Source of the DNA: Mayfieldus sp038040285
GTDB lineage: Bacteria > Actinomycetota > Thermoleophilia > Solirubrobacterales > 70-9
Direction: 5' to 3'
NCBI GenBank assembly: GCA_038040285.1
Contig: JBBPIN010000024.1
Location: forward strand, 1-41,440
Length of the DNA: 41,440 bases
Shown here piece by piece: positions 21,906 to 29,082 of the stretch. Both the position numbers and the translations under genes were made by a program. Position 1 is the first letter of the stretch, and every line of letters starts with the position of its first letter. The notes below the pieces were generated by a model. It was not told the DNA's origin. It saw nothing but the letters and a program-made list of their open reading frames with translations, and made no database searches.

Positions 21906-22456
21906 CGCTGCTCCTCCGGGGCGCCGTGGAAGGTGACCAGCGTGCCGCCGTAGCGCCGCTCGCGGAGCAGCGGCAGCGACAACTCCAGCGGCTGGCGCGC
22001 GGAGCACTCGACGATCACGCGTCCTCCCTCTGCGAGATGACCGGGTAGATATGGGTCGAGTTCGGGCCCAAGGCGGTCGGCGAGTTTATATGGGGGGTCG
22101 ATGAAGATGAGGTTGAATTTCGTCGCTCGTCGTTCGTCATTCGTCATTCGTGGCTTCAGCCAGTCCACCACGTTGGCGCGGACCAGGTCGACGCGGTCCT
22201 GCAGATTCAGGTTGCGGACGTTGCCCAAAGCCGCGCGCACGTCGCGGTCGACGAGCGTCGCCGCCTCGGCGCCGCGCGAGATCGCCTCGACCGCCAGCGC
22301 CCCGGTGCCGCAGTAGAGGTCGAGGACGCGCGCGCCCTCGATGTCGCCGAGCGCCGAGAAGATCGCCTCGCGGACGCGGTCGGAGGTGGGACGCACGCTC
22401 CAGCCACGTGGCGCCACCAGTCGCCTTCCACCGAGCTCGCCCGCGACCACTCTCAT
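21902..22456 (-). CDS. rsmD: 16S rRNA (guanine-966-N2)-methyltransferase
   Basis: A 184-aa enzyme that methylates G966 of 16S rRNA with AdoMet. RVVAGELGGRRLVAPRGWSVRPTSDRVREAIF opens the protein (seen as VVAGELGGRRLVAP and RPTSDRVREAIFSALG). VLDLYCGTGALAVEAISRGA binds AdoMet and IFIDPPYK is the catalytic DPPY motif. Between DWLKPR and FNLIFIDPPY lies MTNDERRATK, encoded by a heptamer tandem repeat (22126-22153) that also occurs between def and priA. The insert keeps the frame. Start overlaps the recG stop, and the stop overlaps coaD, both as ATGA. Confidence 0.95.
   Translation of the reverse strand: MRVVAGELGGRRLVAPRGWSVRPTSDRVREAIFSALGDIEGARVLDLYCGTGALAVEAISRGAEAATLVDRDVRAALGNVRNLNLQDRVDLVRANVVDWLKPRMTNDERRATKFNLIFIDPPYKLADRLGPELDPYLPGHLAEGGRVIVECSARQPLELSLPLLRERRYGGTLVTFHGAPEEQR
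22126..22153 (-). repeat. Heptamer tandem repeat (ACGAATG) inside rsmD
   Basis: Read on the minus strand: CC, then ACGAATG twice, ACGAACG, and ACGAG. It matches 38400-38427 at 27 of 28 positions. Here it is coding and adds about ten residues before the RsmD catalytic motif. Confidence 0.8.
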
Positions 22457-24726
22457 GGCGGTATCGGCTCGACCGCCTCGTCGCCGAAGCGGTCGCGTGC
22501 CGCGTCCATCAGCGGGCCCAGCTGCGGCGCCTCCAGCGATCCGTGGCTGCGCAATAGCTCGAGGACCTCCTGGCGGGCCGCGAGCAATGCCGGCGTGTCC
22601 TCGGGAAGCGAGGCGACGCTGAAGCGCGGCAATCCGTGCTGGCGCGTGCCGAGGATCTCGCCCTCGCCGCGCAGCGCAAGGTCCACCTCGGCGAGCGCGA
22701 ATCCATCGCGCTCACCGGCCACCGCCTCGAGCCGGCTCCGCGCCAGCTCGCCGGCCTGATCGGCGAACAGGATGCAGAACGACTCGTGCTCGCCCCTCCC
22801 CACCCTGCCGCGCAGCTGGTGAAGCTGCGAGACGCCATAGCGCTCCGCACCCTCGACCAGCATCACGGTTGCGTTGGGGACGTCGATGCCCACCTCGATC
22901 ACGCTGGTCGCCACCAGCACGTCGGTCCCCCCACCCACGAAGCGCTGCATCGCCTCGGCCTTGCGGGCCGACGGCATCTGCCCGTGCAGGAGGTCGACCT
23001 CGAACGCCTCGAATTCGCCCGCCGCCAGGCGCTTTGCCTCCTCGCCAGCGGCACGGGCCTGAAGCTTCTCCGACTCTGAGACCAGCGGACAGACGACGAA
23101 GGCCTGGCGGCCCTCGCGCAAGCGCTCGCGGATGAACTCGTAGGCGCCGGCCCGCTTGTCCTCCTCGACCAGCCAGGTCTTCACCGGCCGGCGGCCGGCG
23201 GGAAGCTCCCGCAGCACGGTCGAGTCGAGGTCACCGTAGGCGGTCAGCGAGAGGGTGCGGGGAATCGGCGTCGCGGTCATGTGCAGCGTGTGGGGAGCGG
23301 CGCCGTCCGGCCCCTTGGCATCGAGCGCCGCCCGCTGGCGGACCCCGAAGCGGTGCTGCTCGTCGACCACGCAGACGCCGAGGCGGGCGAACTCGACATC
23401 CGGCTCGATCAGCGCATGGGTGCCGACCACGAGCCCAAGCTCTCCCGACGCGAGCCGCCCCAGCGCCTCGCGGCGCCTGGCGGCGCCGGTCGCGCCGGTG
23501 ATCAGCGCGAAGGGCAGCGCCCGGGCGGCGAGCAGGCGGTCGAGAGTCGCGGCGTGCTGCTCGGCCAGGGTCTCGGTCGGCGCCATCAACGCCCCCTGGT
23601 AGCCGGCCTCCAGCGCGCGCAGCATCGCGTAGACCGCCACCACGGTCTTTCCACTGCCCACCTCGCCCATCAGCAGGCGCTGCATCGGCTCGCCCGAGTC
23701 GAGGTCGCCGTCTATCTCCTCCAGCGCCCGTCGCTGATCGGCGGTCAGATCGAAGGGCAGCGACTCGACCCAGCTCGTGGCCAGCTCGCCCGGCTTGCCC
23801 AGGTCCGGGCCGCGTCGGACGCTGCGGCGCTGCCGGCGCCGGGTCGCCAACGCGGCCTGGTAGAGCATCAGCTCCTCGAAGCAAAGCCGCCTGCGGGCTG
23901 CCTCGACCTGCTCGGCGTCGGCCGGAAAGTGCACGGCGACCAGCGCGTCGGCGACGCCGGCCAGCTCACGTCGCGCCCTAAGCTCGGCCGGCAGCGGCTC
24001 GATCGCGTCGCCTGCCAGCCCGGCGGCCTGCCAGACCCACTCGCGGAGCCGCTGCGCGCGCAGCTTCTCGGTCGCCGGATGGACCGCGACCAGCCCCGTG
24101 GTGTGAAGACCGGGCGGCGGGCGCCGACCAGGCGCCGCGCCGCGAAGCAGGCGCTCCTCCGAATCGACCGAGCCATCCTGGCCGGCATCGAGCAACTCGT
24201 ACTCGGCGACCCGAAAGCCGCGGCGGTCGAGCTGGCCGTGCAGCAGCAGGGGCGTCGCCGGTGTCAGCTTCTCGGCCAGCCAGGCCTGGTTGAACCAGGT
24301 CGCGCTCAGCGTCGCGGAGTCGTCGGCCACCTTCGCCTCAACGATCGTCAGCCCTCGGCGGCGGGTGGGCCGCAGGCGGGCGCTGCGCACCTCCACCTGC
24401 ACCGTCGCTTCCTCGCCGATCTTCAGATCGTCGAGCTGGCGCAGCTCGGTGCGGTCACGGTATCCGTGCGGCACCCGCAGCAACAGGTCGCCGAGCGTCT
24501 CGACCCCGGCCTCGCCAGCGGCAACTGAGAGCTTGGGCCCAATCCCGGCCAGGGTCTGCAGCGATGCCGCCAGGCTGGCGGGGCGCGGCCATCGCAGCGG
24601 CGCTGCGAGCAACTGCTCGCGGCTCGTCGCCTCGCCGCTGCCGAAGGCCCGCGGCGGCTCCTCTGCGGCGGGGGACTTCGTCTCGCCGCGCGGCTGCGTG
24701 GCCGCCTGGGCGGCTGACTCGCTCAT
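22453..24726 (-). CDS. recG: ATP-dependent DNA helicase RecG
   Basis: A 757-aa branched-DNA helicase that reverses stalled forks and processes recombination intermediates. After a low-complexity N-terminus of about 40 residues comes the wedge domain (TLAGIGPKLSVAAGEAG, TLGDLLLRVPHGYRDRT) with its OB fold. The helicase core has LLMGEVGSGKTVVAVYAML, APTETLAEQHA, CVVDEQHRFGVRQR, MTATPIPRTLSL, LHGQMPSARKAEAM, ATSVIEVGIDVPNAT and QLRGRVGRGEHESFC. The start MSESAAQ is chosen for its TAGCCT 8 nt upstream and the boundary with the divergent DUF427 gene. Confidence 0.96.
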   Translation of the reverse strand: MSESAAQAATQPRGETKSPAAEEPPRAFGSGEATSREQLLAAPLRWPRPASLAASLQTLAGIGPKLSVAAGEAGVETLGDLLLRVPHGYRDRTELRQLDDLKIGEEATVQVEVRSARLRPTRRRGLTIVEAKVADDSATLSATWFNQAWLAEKLTPATPLLLHGQLDRRGFRVAEYELLDAGQDGSVDSEERLLRGAAPGRRPPPGLHTTGLVAVHPATEKLRAQRLREWVWQAAGLAGDAIEPLPAELRARRELAGVADALVAVHFPADAEQVEAARRRLCFEELMLYQAALATRRRQRRSVRRGPDLGKPGELATSWVESLPFDLTADQRRALEEIDGDLDSGEPMQRLLMGEVGSGKTVVAVYAMLRALEAGYQGALMAPTETLAEQHAATLDRLLAARALPFALITGATGAARRREALGRLASGELGLVVGTHALIEPDVEFARLGVCVVDEQHRFGVRQRAALDAKGPDGAAPHTLHMTATPIPRTLSLTAYGDLDSTVLRELPAGRRPVKTWLVEEDKRAGAYEFIRERLREGRQAFVVCPLVSESEKLQARAAGEEAKRLAAGEFEAFEVDLLHGQMPSARKAEAMQRFVGGGTDVLVATSVIEVGIDVPNATVMLVEGAERYGVSQLHQLRGRVGRGEHESFCILFADQAGELARSRLEAVAGERDGFALAEVDLALRGEGEILGTRQHGLPRFSVASLPEDTPALLAARQEVLELLRSHGSLEAPQLGPLMDAARDRFGDEAVEPIPP

Positions 24727-24734
24727 CGCAGTGG

Positions 24735-24744
24735 AGGCTACGCT
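24735..24744. promoter_or_regulatory. Overlapping divergent -10 elements of recG and the DUF427 gene
   Basis: The 10-mer AGGCTACGCT holds TAGCCT on the minus strand (24735-24740), 8 nt before the recG ATG, and TACGCT on the plus strand (24739-24744), 9 nt before the DUF427 ATG. The two elements share the TA at 24739-24740. Only 27 nt separate the start codons, so both mRNAs would be leaderless. Confidence 0.45.
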
Positions 24745-24753
24745 TGGACGACG

Positions 24754-25248
24754 ATGGCCAACTCGCCCACCGCCGCCAACGGGCTCGCGACCGAGTCGGT
24801 GTGGGACTACCCACGCCCTCCGGCCGTCGTTCCATGCGAGCGCAGGGTCAGGGTCATCCACGCCGGCCGCACAGTCGCCGAGTCAGACCGCGCCCTGCGG
24901 GTGCTGGAGACCGCCAGCCCGCCGACCATCTACGTACCTCCCGAGGACGTGCGAGCCGAGCTGCTGGAGCCGACCGAGGGCCACACGGTGTGCGAATGGA
25001 AGGGGCAGGCCTCCTACTTCGATGTCGCCCACGAGGACGGCCGCGCCGAGCGGGCGGCCTGGACCTACACCGAGCCGAAGGACGCATACCCCGAGCTGCG
25101 CGACCACATCGCCTTCCACCCGGGGCGCGTCGAGTGCTACCTCGACGACGAACGGGTGCGCCCGCAGGCCGCCGACTTCTACGGGGGCTGGATAACCGAG
25201 GAGATCGTCGGCCCCCACAAGGGCGAGCCAGGGACCGAGGGCTGGTAG
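24754..25248 (+). CDS. DUF427 domain protein
   Basis: A 164-aa protein matching the DUF427 family over nearly its whole length: ESVWDYPRPPAV, RALRVLETASPPTIYVPPED, TVCEWKGQASYFDV, AFHPGRVECYLDDERV and DFYGGWITEEIVGPHKGEPG. The function of the family is not established; it is a small beta-rich fold common in Actinobacteria. It is a lone gene, converging on the GST-like gene with a 10-nt gap. Confidence 0.9.
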   Translation: MANSPTAANGLATESVWDYPRPPAVVPCERRVRVIHAGRTVAESDRALRVLETASPPTIYVPPEDVRAELLEPTEGHTVCEWKGQASYFDVAHEDGRAERAAWTYTEPKDAYPELRDHIAFHPGRVECYLDDERVRPQAADFYGGWITEEIVGPHKGEPGTEGW

Positions 25249-25258
25249 CTAGAGCCCC

Positions 25259-26035
25259 TCAGTCGTCGCTGATCGCCGCCGAGACACCGCGGTGGCGCGA
25301 GAACATCTCCTGCACCCAGCGGTAGCCACGCCGGTCGGCAAGGGAGCGGCGGAACTGCTCCCATTCCTCGGGCCAGGCCGGAGGCCACTCGTAGGCGAAC
25401 TCCGGCGGCGCAACCAGCGGGCACAGAAGCGCGGCTGCGGTGAGGTCGGCGACACTAAAGCGGTCGCCGACTAGGTACTCGCGGCCCCCAAGCTCCTCCT
25501 CGATGAAGTCCAGCGCCCGTACCGTTGTCTCCCGTCCACGCCGCGCACCCTCGTCATCGGCATCCATCGCCTTCCTCACGGCTCGCCGGATCGCCGGATA
25601 GCCGGCGTTGAAGAAGATCCGAACCCCCGTTCCGAGACCTTGCGAAGTGAGCGGAACAGCGACTCGCCGGTACGGCAGGATGGCGTGAAAGATGGCGGTG
25701 CGGACCCCCGGCCCCAGCTCCTTGCCGAAGTGCTCCTCCAACTCCAGCGCCGCCTTGCGCTCGATCTCCGTGTCGGGGTAGAGCGGAGGATCCGGCTGCC
25801 GCCGTTCCAGCTCGGCGACGATCTGCGTCGTATCCCCAATTACCTCCCCGTCGAGCTCGAGTAGCGGCGTCGTGCCGGTGCCACCCAGCCGTCTCGAGCG
25901 CCCAACGTGCCGCCCGGGCACCAGGGACCGGCGGCGGTGAGGAATGCGCTTGTAGTCGAGCGCCCAGCGGGCCTTCTCGTTGAAATGGGAGAAGCGGAGT
26001 TGCCAGAGAAGGGGTGAGTCGTCGCCCTCGCTCAT
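25259..26035 (-). CDS. Glutathione S-transferase-like protein
   Basis: A 258-aa protein. The thioredoxin-like N domain begins LWQLRFSHFNEKARWALDYK, followed by GTTPLLELDGEVIGDTTQIV, whose E-x-I-x-D-T/S positions bind the thiol in GSTs. The helical C domain has ELGGREYLVGDRFSVADLTAAALL, with the conserved N-capping motif (shown as YLVGDRFSVADLTAAALL). Actinobacteria mostly lack glutathione, so the real thiol is unknown. It starts 1 nt before the fakA stop region ends, so it is probably cotranscribed with fakA. Confidence 0.88.
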   Translation of the reverse strand: MSEGDDSPLLWQLRFSHFNEKARWALDYKRIPHRRRSLVPGRHVGRSRRLGGTGTTPLLELDGEVIGDTTQIVAELERRQPDPPLYPDTEIERKAALELEEHFGKELGPGVRTAIFHAILPYRRVAVPLTSQGLGTGVRIFFNAGYPAIRRAVRKAMDADDEGARRGRETTVRALDFIEEELGGREYLVGDRFSVADLTAAALLCPLVAPPEFAYEWPPAWPEEWEQFRRSLADRRGYRWVQEMFSRHRGVSAAISDD

Positions 26036-26036
26036 C

Positions 26037-27668
26037 TCATTGCGCGGCGAGCAGCCACCAATAGTGCGGCTGCCCTCCCTCCTGGAGCTCCAACTCGATC
26101 GCCGCCGGCGCGTGGGAGCCGATCTCGACCAGCGGGATCGGCGCGTCGCGGCCTCCGATCACCGTGACCAGCTCGGCGCCGGCACCGAGCCGCTCGATCG
26201 TCGCCGCCAGGGTCGAGCCCGCTCCGCCCCAGGCGACTACCTCCTCGCCGACGAACCCGACCGCGTCGCCGCGTCGAAAGCGACCCTGGGCGTCGTCGCG
26301 GGCCGCCGGCGCGACGGCGCCGGTTCGGATCTCCGCCAGGGCCGAGTCGAGACGGTCGGCGTTCTCGGCCGCAGGGGTTTCGGGGTCCACCTCGACCAGG
26401 GCCAGCAGGCCCGCCTGCTGGGAGGTTGACCCAACCACACGGGTCGGCTTCTCGGAAAGCTCCGCGGCGCGCTCGGCAGCCATCACGACGTTGGAGGAGT
26501 TGGGCAGCACCAAAACCTCCTCGGCCACCACCTCGTGGATGCCGGCGAGCAGCTCGTAGGTGGATGGGTTCAGCGTCTCGCCGCCGTCGACGACGTGGGC
26601 GCCGAGGTCCTCGAACAGGGCGCGCATGCCCTCGCCGGCGATCACCGCTACGACCCCGGTTCGGCCGAGGCGCAGGCGCTCGCGGCGCTCGGCGATCTGC
26701 TCGCGCATGTCGCCGACGTCGAGCTGGCTCACCCCGCCCGACCCCTCGAACAGCGCCACAGCGGCCTCGGGCTCGTCGGTGTGCACGTGCACCTTCAGGG
26801 TCGCCTCGTCGCCGACCACGAGCACCGAGTCGCCCAGCTCCTCGAGCTGGGGGACGAACTCGCGCCCGACCAGGTCCGACCCGGTGACGATGAAGTTGGT
26901 GCAGTAGCGGAAGCGGCTGTCCTCGTGGTGGGGCCTGGTGACACGCGGGGGCTCGTGATGGGCGATCGCGGGGACCTCTGAGTCGTCGCCGCGCAATCCG
27001 GCCACGACCCCGGCGAGAATCAGGACCAGGCCGTACCCGCCGGCATCGACGACGCCGGACTCGCGCAGCACCTCGAGCTGCTCCGGTGTCCGCTCCACCG
27101 CCTGCTGGCCGTCCTCGATCGCGCGCTCCAAGACCTCGGCCAGCAGCGCGTCCTGCTCGGCGTCGCTGACGTCGGGGCCAAGCCGCTGCTTTTCGGCGTC
27201 CAGGTGGGCGAGCTGGCGGGCGATCGAGTGGGCCATCTCGCGGAACACGGTCAGCATCGTTCCCTCGGCCGGCTCGCGCACCGAGTCGTAGGCCGCATCG
27301 GCGGCGCGGGCGAAGGCCGAGGCGACCAGAACCGGGTCGACCAGCTCTCCGGGTCGGCTGGCCAGCTCCTCGGCCGCACCGCGGACGATCTGGCTCAGGA
27401 TCACGCCCGAGTTGCCCCGGGCGCCCATCAGCGCGGCGCGGGCCAGCGCCTGCACGAGCTGGGTGCGACCGACCTCGTCGACCATCTGGCCGTCGAGATG
27501 GTCGAGCTCGGCCATCACGGCGCGCATCGTCATCGCCATGTTGTCGCCGGTGTCGCCGTCGGCGACCGGGAAGACGTTGAGGTCGTTGACCTCGTCGCGT
27601 CGTGCTTCGAGGTTCGCGTAGGCGGCGCGCATCACCCGGCGGAATCTCTCTAGAGAGGGATCGGCCAT
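26037..27668 (-). CDS. fakA: Fatty acid kinase catalytic subunit-like DAK2 protein (FakA/YloV)
   Basis: A 543-aa protein. The N-terminal DhaL/DAK2 kinase domain (about 1-200) has NVFPVADGDTGDNMAMTM, whose Asp residues bind Mg-ATP, and ALMGARGNSGVILSQIVRG. A middle domain follows (ESGVVDAGGYGLVLILAGV), then the DAK1-like C-terminal half (VLVLPNSSNVVMAAERAAELS). FakA phosphorylates fatty acids bound to FakB and feeds PlsX/PlsY-type phospholipid synthesis; plsX is also in this window. No fakB is seen here. TAGATT lies 12 nt before the ATG. It follows rpmB, the standard arrangement. Confidence 0.93.
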   Translation of the reverse strand: MADPSLERFRRVMRAAYANLEARRDEVNDLNVFPVADGDTGDNMAMTMRAVMAELDHLDGQMVDEVGRTQLVQALARAALMGARGNSGVILSQIVRGAAEELASRPGELVDPVLVASAFARAADAAYDSVREPAEGTMLTVFREMAHSIARQLAHLDAEKQRLGPDVSDAEQDALLAEVLERAIEDGQQAVERTPEQLEVLRESGVVDAGGYGLVLILAGVVAGLRGDDSEVPAIAHHEPPRVTRPHHEDSRFRYCTNFIVTGSDLVGREFVPQLEELGDSVLVVGDEATLKVHVHTDEPEAAVALFEGSGGVSQLDVGDMREQIAERRERLRLGRTGVVAVIAGEGMRALFEDLGAHVVDGGETLNPSTYELLAGIHEVVAEEVLVLPNSSNVVMAAERAAELSEKPTRVVGSTSQQAGLLALVEVDPETPAAENADRLDSALAEIRTGAVAPAARDDAQGRFRRGDAVGFVGEEVVAWGGAGSTLAATIERLGAGAELVTVIGGRDAPIPLVEIGSHAPAAIELELQEGGQPHYWWLLAAQ

Positions 27669-27680
27669 GGGGCGACCGGG

Positions 27681-27686
27681 AATCTA
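27681..27686 (-). promoter_or_regulatory. Candidate -10 element (TAGATT), fakA promoter
   Basis: GCGTAGATT on the minus strand ends 12 nt before the fakA ATG, in the 21-nt gap after rpmB. Confidence 0.35.
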
Positions 27687-27689
27687 CGC

Positions 27690-27881
27690 CTATGCGGCCT
27701 TGGTGACCTTGTTCGACTTCAGGCAGCGGGTGCAGACGTAGACCCGCCGCGTGCGCCCGCCGTCCTGGATCCGGACCTTCTGGAGGTTCGGGTTGAAGCG
27801 GCGCTTGGTGGCGACCATCGAGTGGCTTCGGGACTGGCCGAACGCCGGCCCCTTGCCGCAGCTGTGGCAGACCTTTGCCAT
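27690..27881 (-). CDS. rpmB: 50S ribosomal protein bL28
   Basis: A 63-aa ribosomal protein. MAKVCHSCGKGPAFGQSRSH and VATKRRFNPNLQKVRI are diagnostic, and the CxxC pairs CHSC and CTRC mark the zinc-binding form. Start at ATG 27881; the open frame upstream has no family similarity. TACCAT lies 12 nt upstream within a perfect inverted repeat. Confidence 0.96.
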   Translation of the reverse strand: MAKVCHSCGKGPAFGQSRSHSMVATKRRFNPNLQKVRIQDGGRTRRVYVCTRCLKSNKVTKAA

Positions 27882-27889
27882 CGGCGACA

Positions 27890-27908
27890 GCGGATGGTAG
27901 CCATCCGC
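27890..27908. promoter_or_regulatory. Inverted repeat over the rpmB -10 element
   Basis: GCGGATGG and CCATCCGC are perfect 8-bp arms around TAG. The minus-strand TACCAT (27894-27899), 12 nt before rpmB, lies inside the palindrome. The site is between divergent rpmB and the secreted RTX-like gene and could be an operator; a role in RNA structure is unlikely if rpmB mRNA is nearly leaderless. Confidence 0.45.
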
Positions 27909-27933
27909 CTGCGCTTTGCGCGATGATGGATGC

Positions 27934-28530
27934 ATGCAGGGACCCGGCCTGCTCCGCCACTTGCGGCGCGGATCTCGCACCGCGGGCTCGATGTTTGCCG
28001 TCTGCGCTGTCGCGCTTGCGGCGCCCAGCGCCGCCCCGGCGTTCGTCGGCTCACAGGTCGAGAACGGGCGGCTGATCGCCCGCAGCGACGGCGGCGCCGA
28101 CATCATCAAGATCAGCTGTGGCACCGACCTGCGGGTCAAGGTCAACGGCCTCGACCCGAGTCAAGGCGCCGCCACCTGCGCGGACATCCGGCGCGTGCGG
28201 GTGCTCGGGTTCGGCGGCTCCGACACGATCAACCTCACCCGGGTAGGCCCCCGCAACGGCTTTACGAACCACGAGCTGCGCCGTCCCCACAGCGTGCAGG
28301 CGTTCGGGGGAGCGAGCGCCGACCGCATCAGCGGCAGCCGTCTCTCCGACCTGCTGGCCGGCGGCGACGGCCACGACACACTGCGCGGCCGCGACGGTGA
28401 CGACCTGCTGCGCGGCGGCCCGGGATCGGATCGACTGATCGGCGGCAGGGGCGCGGACCGGCTGCTCGGCGGGCCCGGTCACGACCGACTGGTCGGCGGG
28501 CCCGGCAACGACGTCCAGGTAGATCTCTAG
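27934..28530 (+). CDS. Secreted RTX-repeat (calcium-binding) protein
   Basis: A 198-aa protein. A basic n-region (LLRHLRRGSRTAG) and hydrophobic h-region (MFAVCAVALAAPSAAPAFVG) form a signal peptide. The middle has strands such as DIIKISCGTDLRVKVNGL and VRVLGFGGSDTINLT. The last 70 residues are about seven nonapeptide repeats of the GGxGxDxLxG type (GGDGHDTLRGRDGDDLL, GGPGSDRLIGGRGADRLLGG), which form a calcium-binding parallel beta roll. Unlike proteobacterial RTX toxins it is small, has a Sec-type signal and no transporter nearby. It probably acts outside the cell. Confidence 0.85.
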   Translation: MQGPGLLRHLRRGSRTAGSMFAVCAVALAAPSAAPAFVGSQVENGRLIARSDGGADIIKISCGTDLRVKVNGLDPSQGAATCADIRRVRVLGFGGSDTINLTRVGPRNGFTNHELRRPHSVQAFGGASADRISGSRLSDLLAGGDGHDTLRGRDGDDLLRGGPGSDRLIGGRGADRLLGGPGHDRLVGGPGNDVQVDL

Positions 28531-28534
28531 ACAC

Positions 28535-28591
28535 CATTGCGGCGGCTTCGCCGCCTGACGGTCGCTCTTGGCCGGTGCCGTAGGCGCCGGC
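28535..28591 (+). repeat. Two-hairpin palindromic repeat, copy C
   Basis: After CATTGC, hairpin 1 is GGCGGC-TTC-GCCGCC (28541-28555). Hairpin 2 is GCCGGTGCC-GTA-GGCGCCGGC (28571-28591) with one G-T pair. It fills the gap between the convergent RTX-like gene and ribH and touches the ribH stop, so it could act as a two-way terminator. Confidence 0.75.
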
Positions 28592-29082
28592 TAGGCCAGT
28601 TCCCGGGCGAGCAGCGCGATCCGCGCCACCGTCAGGGCGGCGCCTCGGCCCTGGTCGCGTTTGTCGCCGCCGGCGCGCGCCAGCGCCTGCTCCATCGTCT
28701 CGCAGGTGATCACCCCGAAGGAGCACGGGATCCCGGTTCGCAGCGCGACCTCCTGGACGCCGCGCGCCGTCTCCGCGCACACGTAGTCGTAATGGTTGGT
28801 CTCGCCGCGGATCACGGCGCCAAGGCAGGCGACACCAGCGAAGCGGCCGCTTTCCGCGCAGAGCTTCGCCGCCTGGGGCAGCTCGAAGGCGCCCGGAACC
28901 GAGTACTCGTGAACGGACGCCTCGCTGACACCGGCGAGGGCGAAACCTTCGGCCGCGCCGTTCAGCAACCGCTCCGCGAGGTCCTCGTAGAAGCGCCCCA
29001 CGCAGATCGCGAACTCGAGCGTCGAAAGGCCCTGGCGCTCGGAATCAGTGAACCTCTCGTGGAATGCCGAGCCCTCAGGCAT
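28591..29082 (-). CDS. ribH: 6,7-dimethyl-8-ribityllumazine synthase
   Basis: A 163-aa enzyme that condenses the ribitylaminouracil with dihydroxybutanone phosphate, the penultimate riboflavin step, usually as a 60-mer or pentamer. EFAICVGRFYEDLAERLLNGA, VPGAFELPQAAK, CLGAVIRGETNHYDYVC (with the catalytic His) and IPCSFGVITCETMEQA are conserved. Its ATG overlaps the ribBA stop by 8 nt (ATGCCTGA). Confidence 0.95.
   Translation of the reverse strand: MPEGSAFHERFTDSERQGLSTLEFAICVGRFYEDLAERLLNGAAEGFALAGVSEASVHEYSVPGAFELPQAAKLCAESGRFAGVACLGAVIRGETNHYDYVCAETARGVQEVALRTGIPCSFGVITCETMEQALARAGGDKRDQGRGAALTVARIALLARELA

Noticed and set aside
26032..27960. 642-codon minus-strand frame overlapping fakA and rpmB
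   Set aside because: A different frame of the same region; fakA and rpmB explain it, and the translation is Arg/Gly/Pro low complexity apart from rpmB's own segment.
28370..28530. Repeated DNA that could be a tandem-repeat array
   Set aside because: It is the coding sequence of RTX nonapeptide repeats in a signal-peptide protein, so the periodicity is protein-level.
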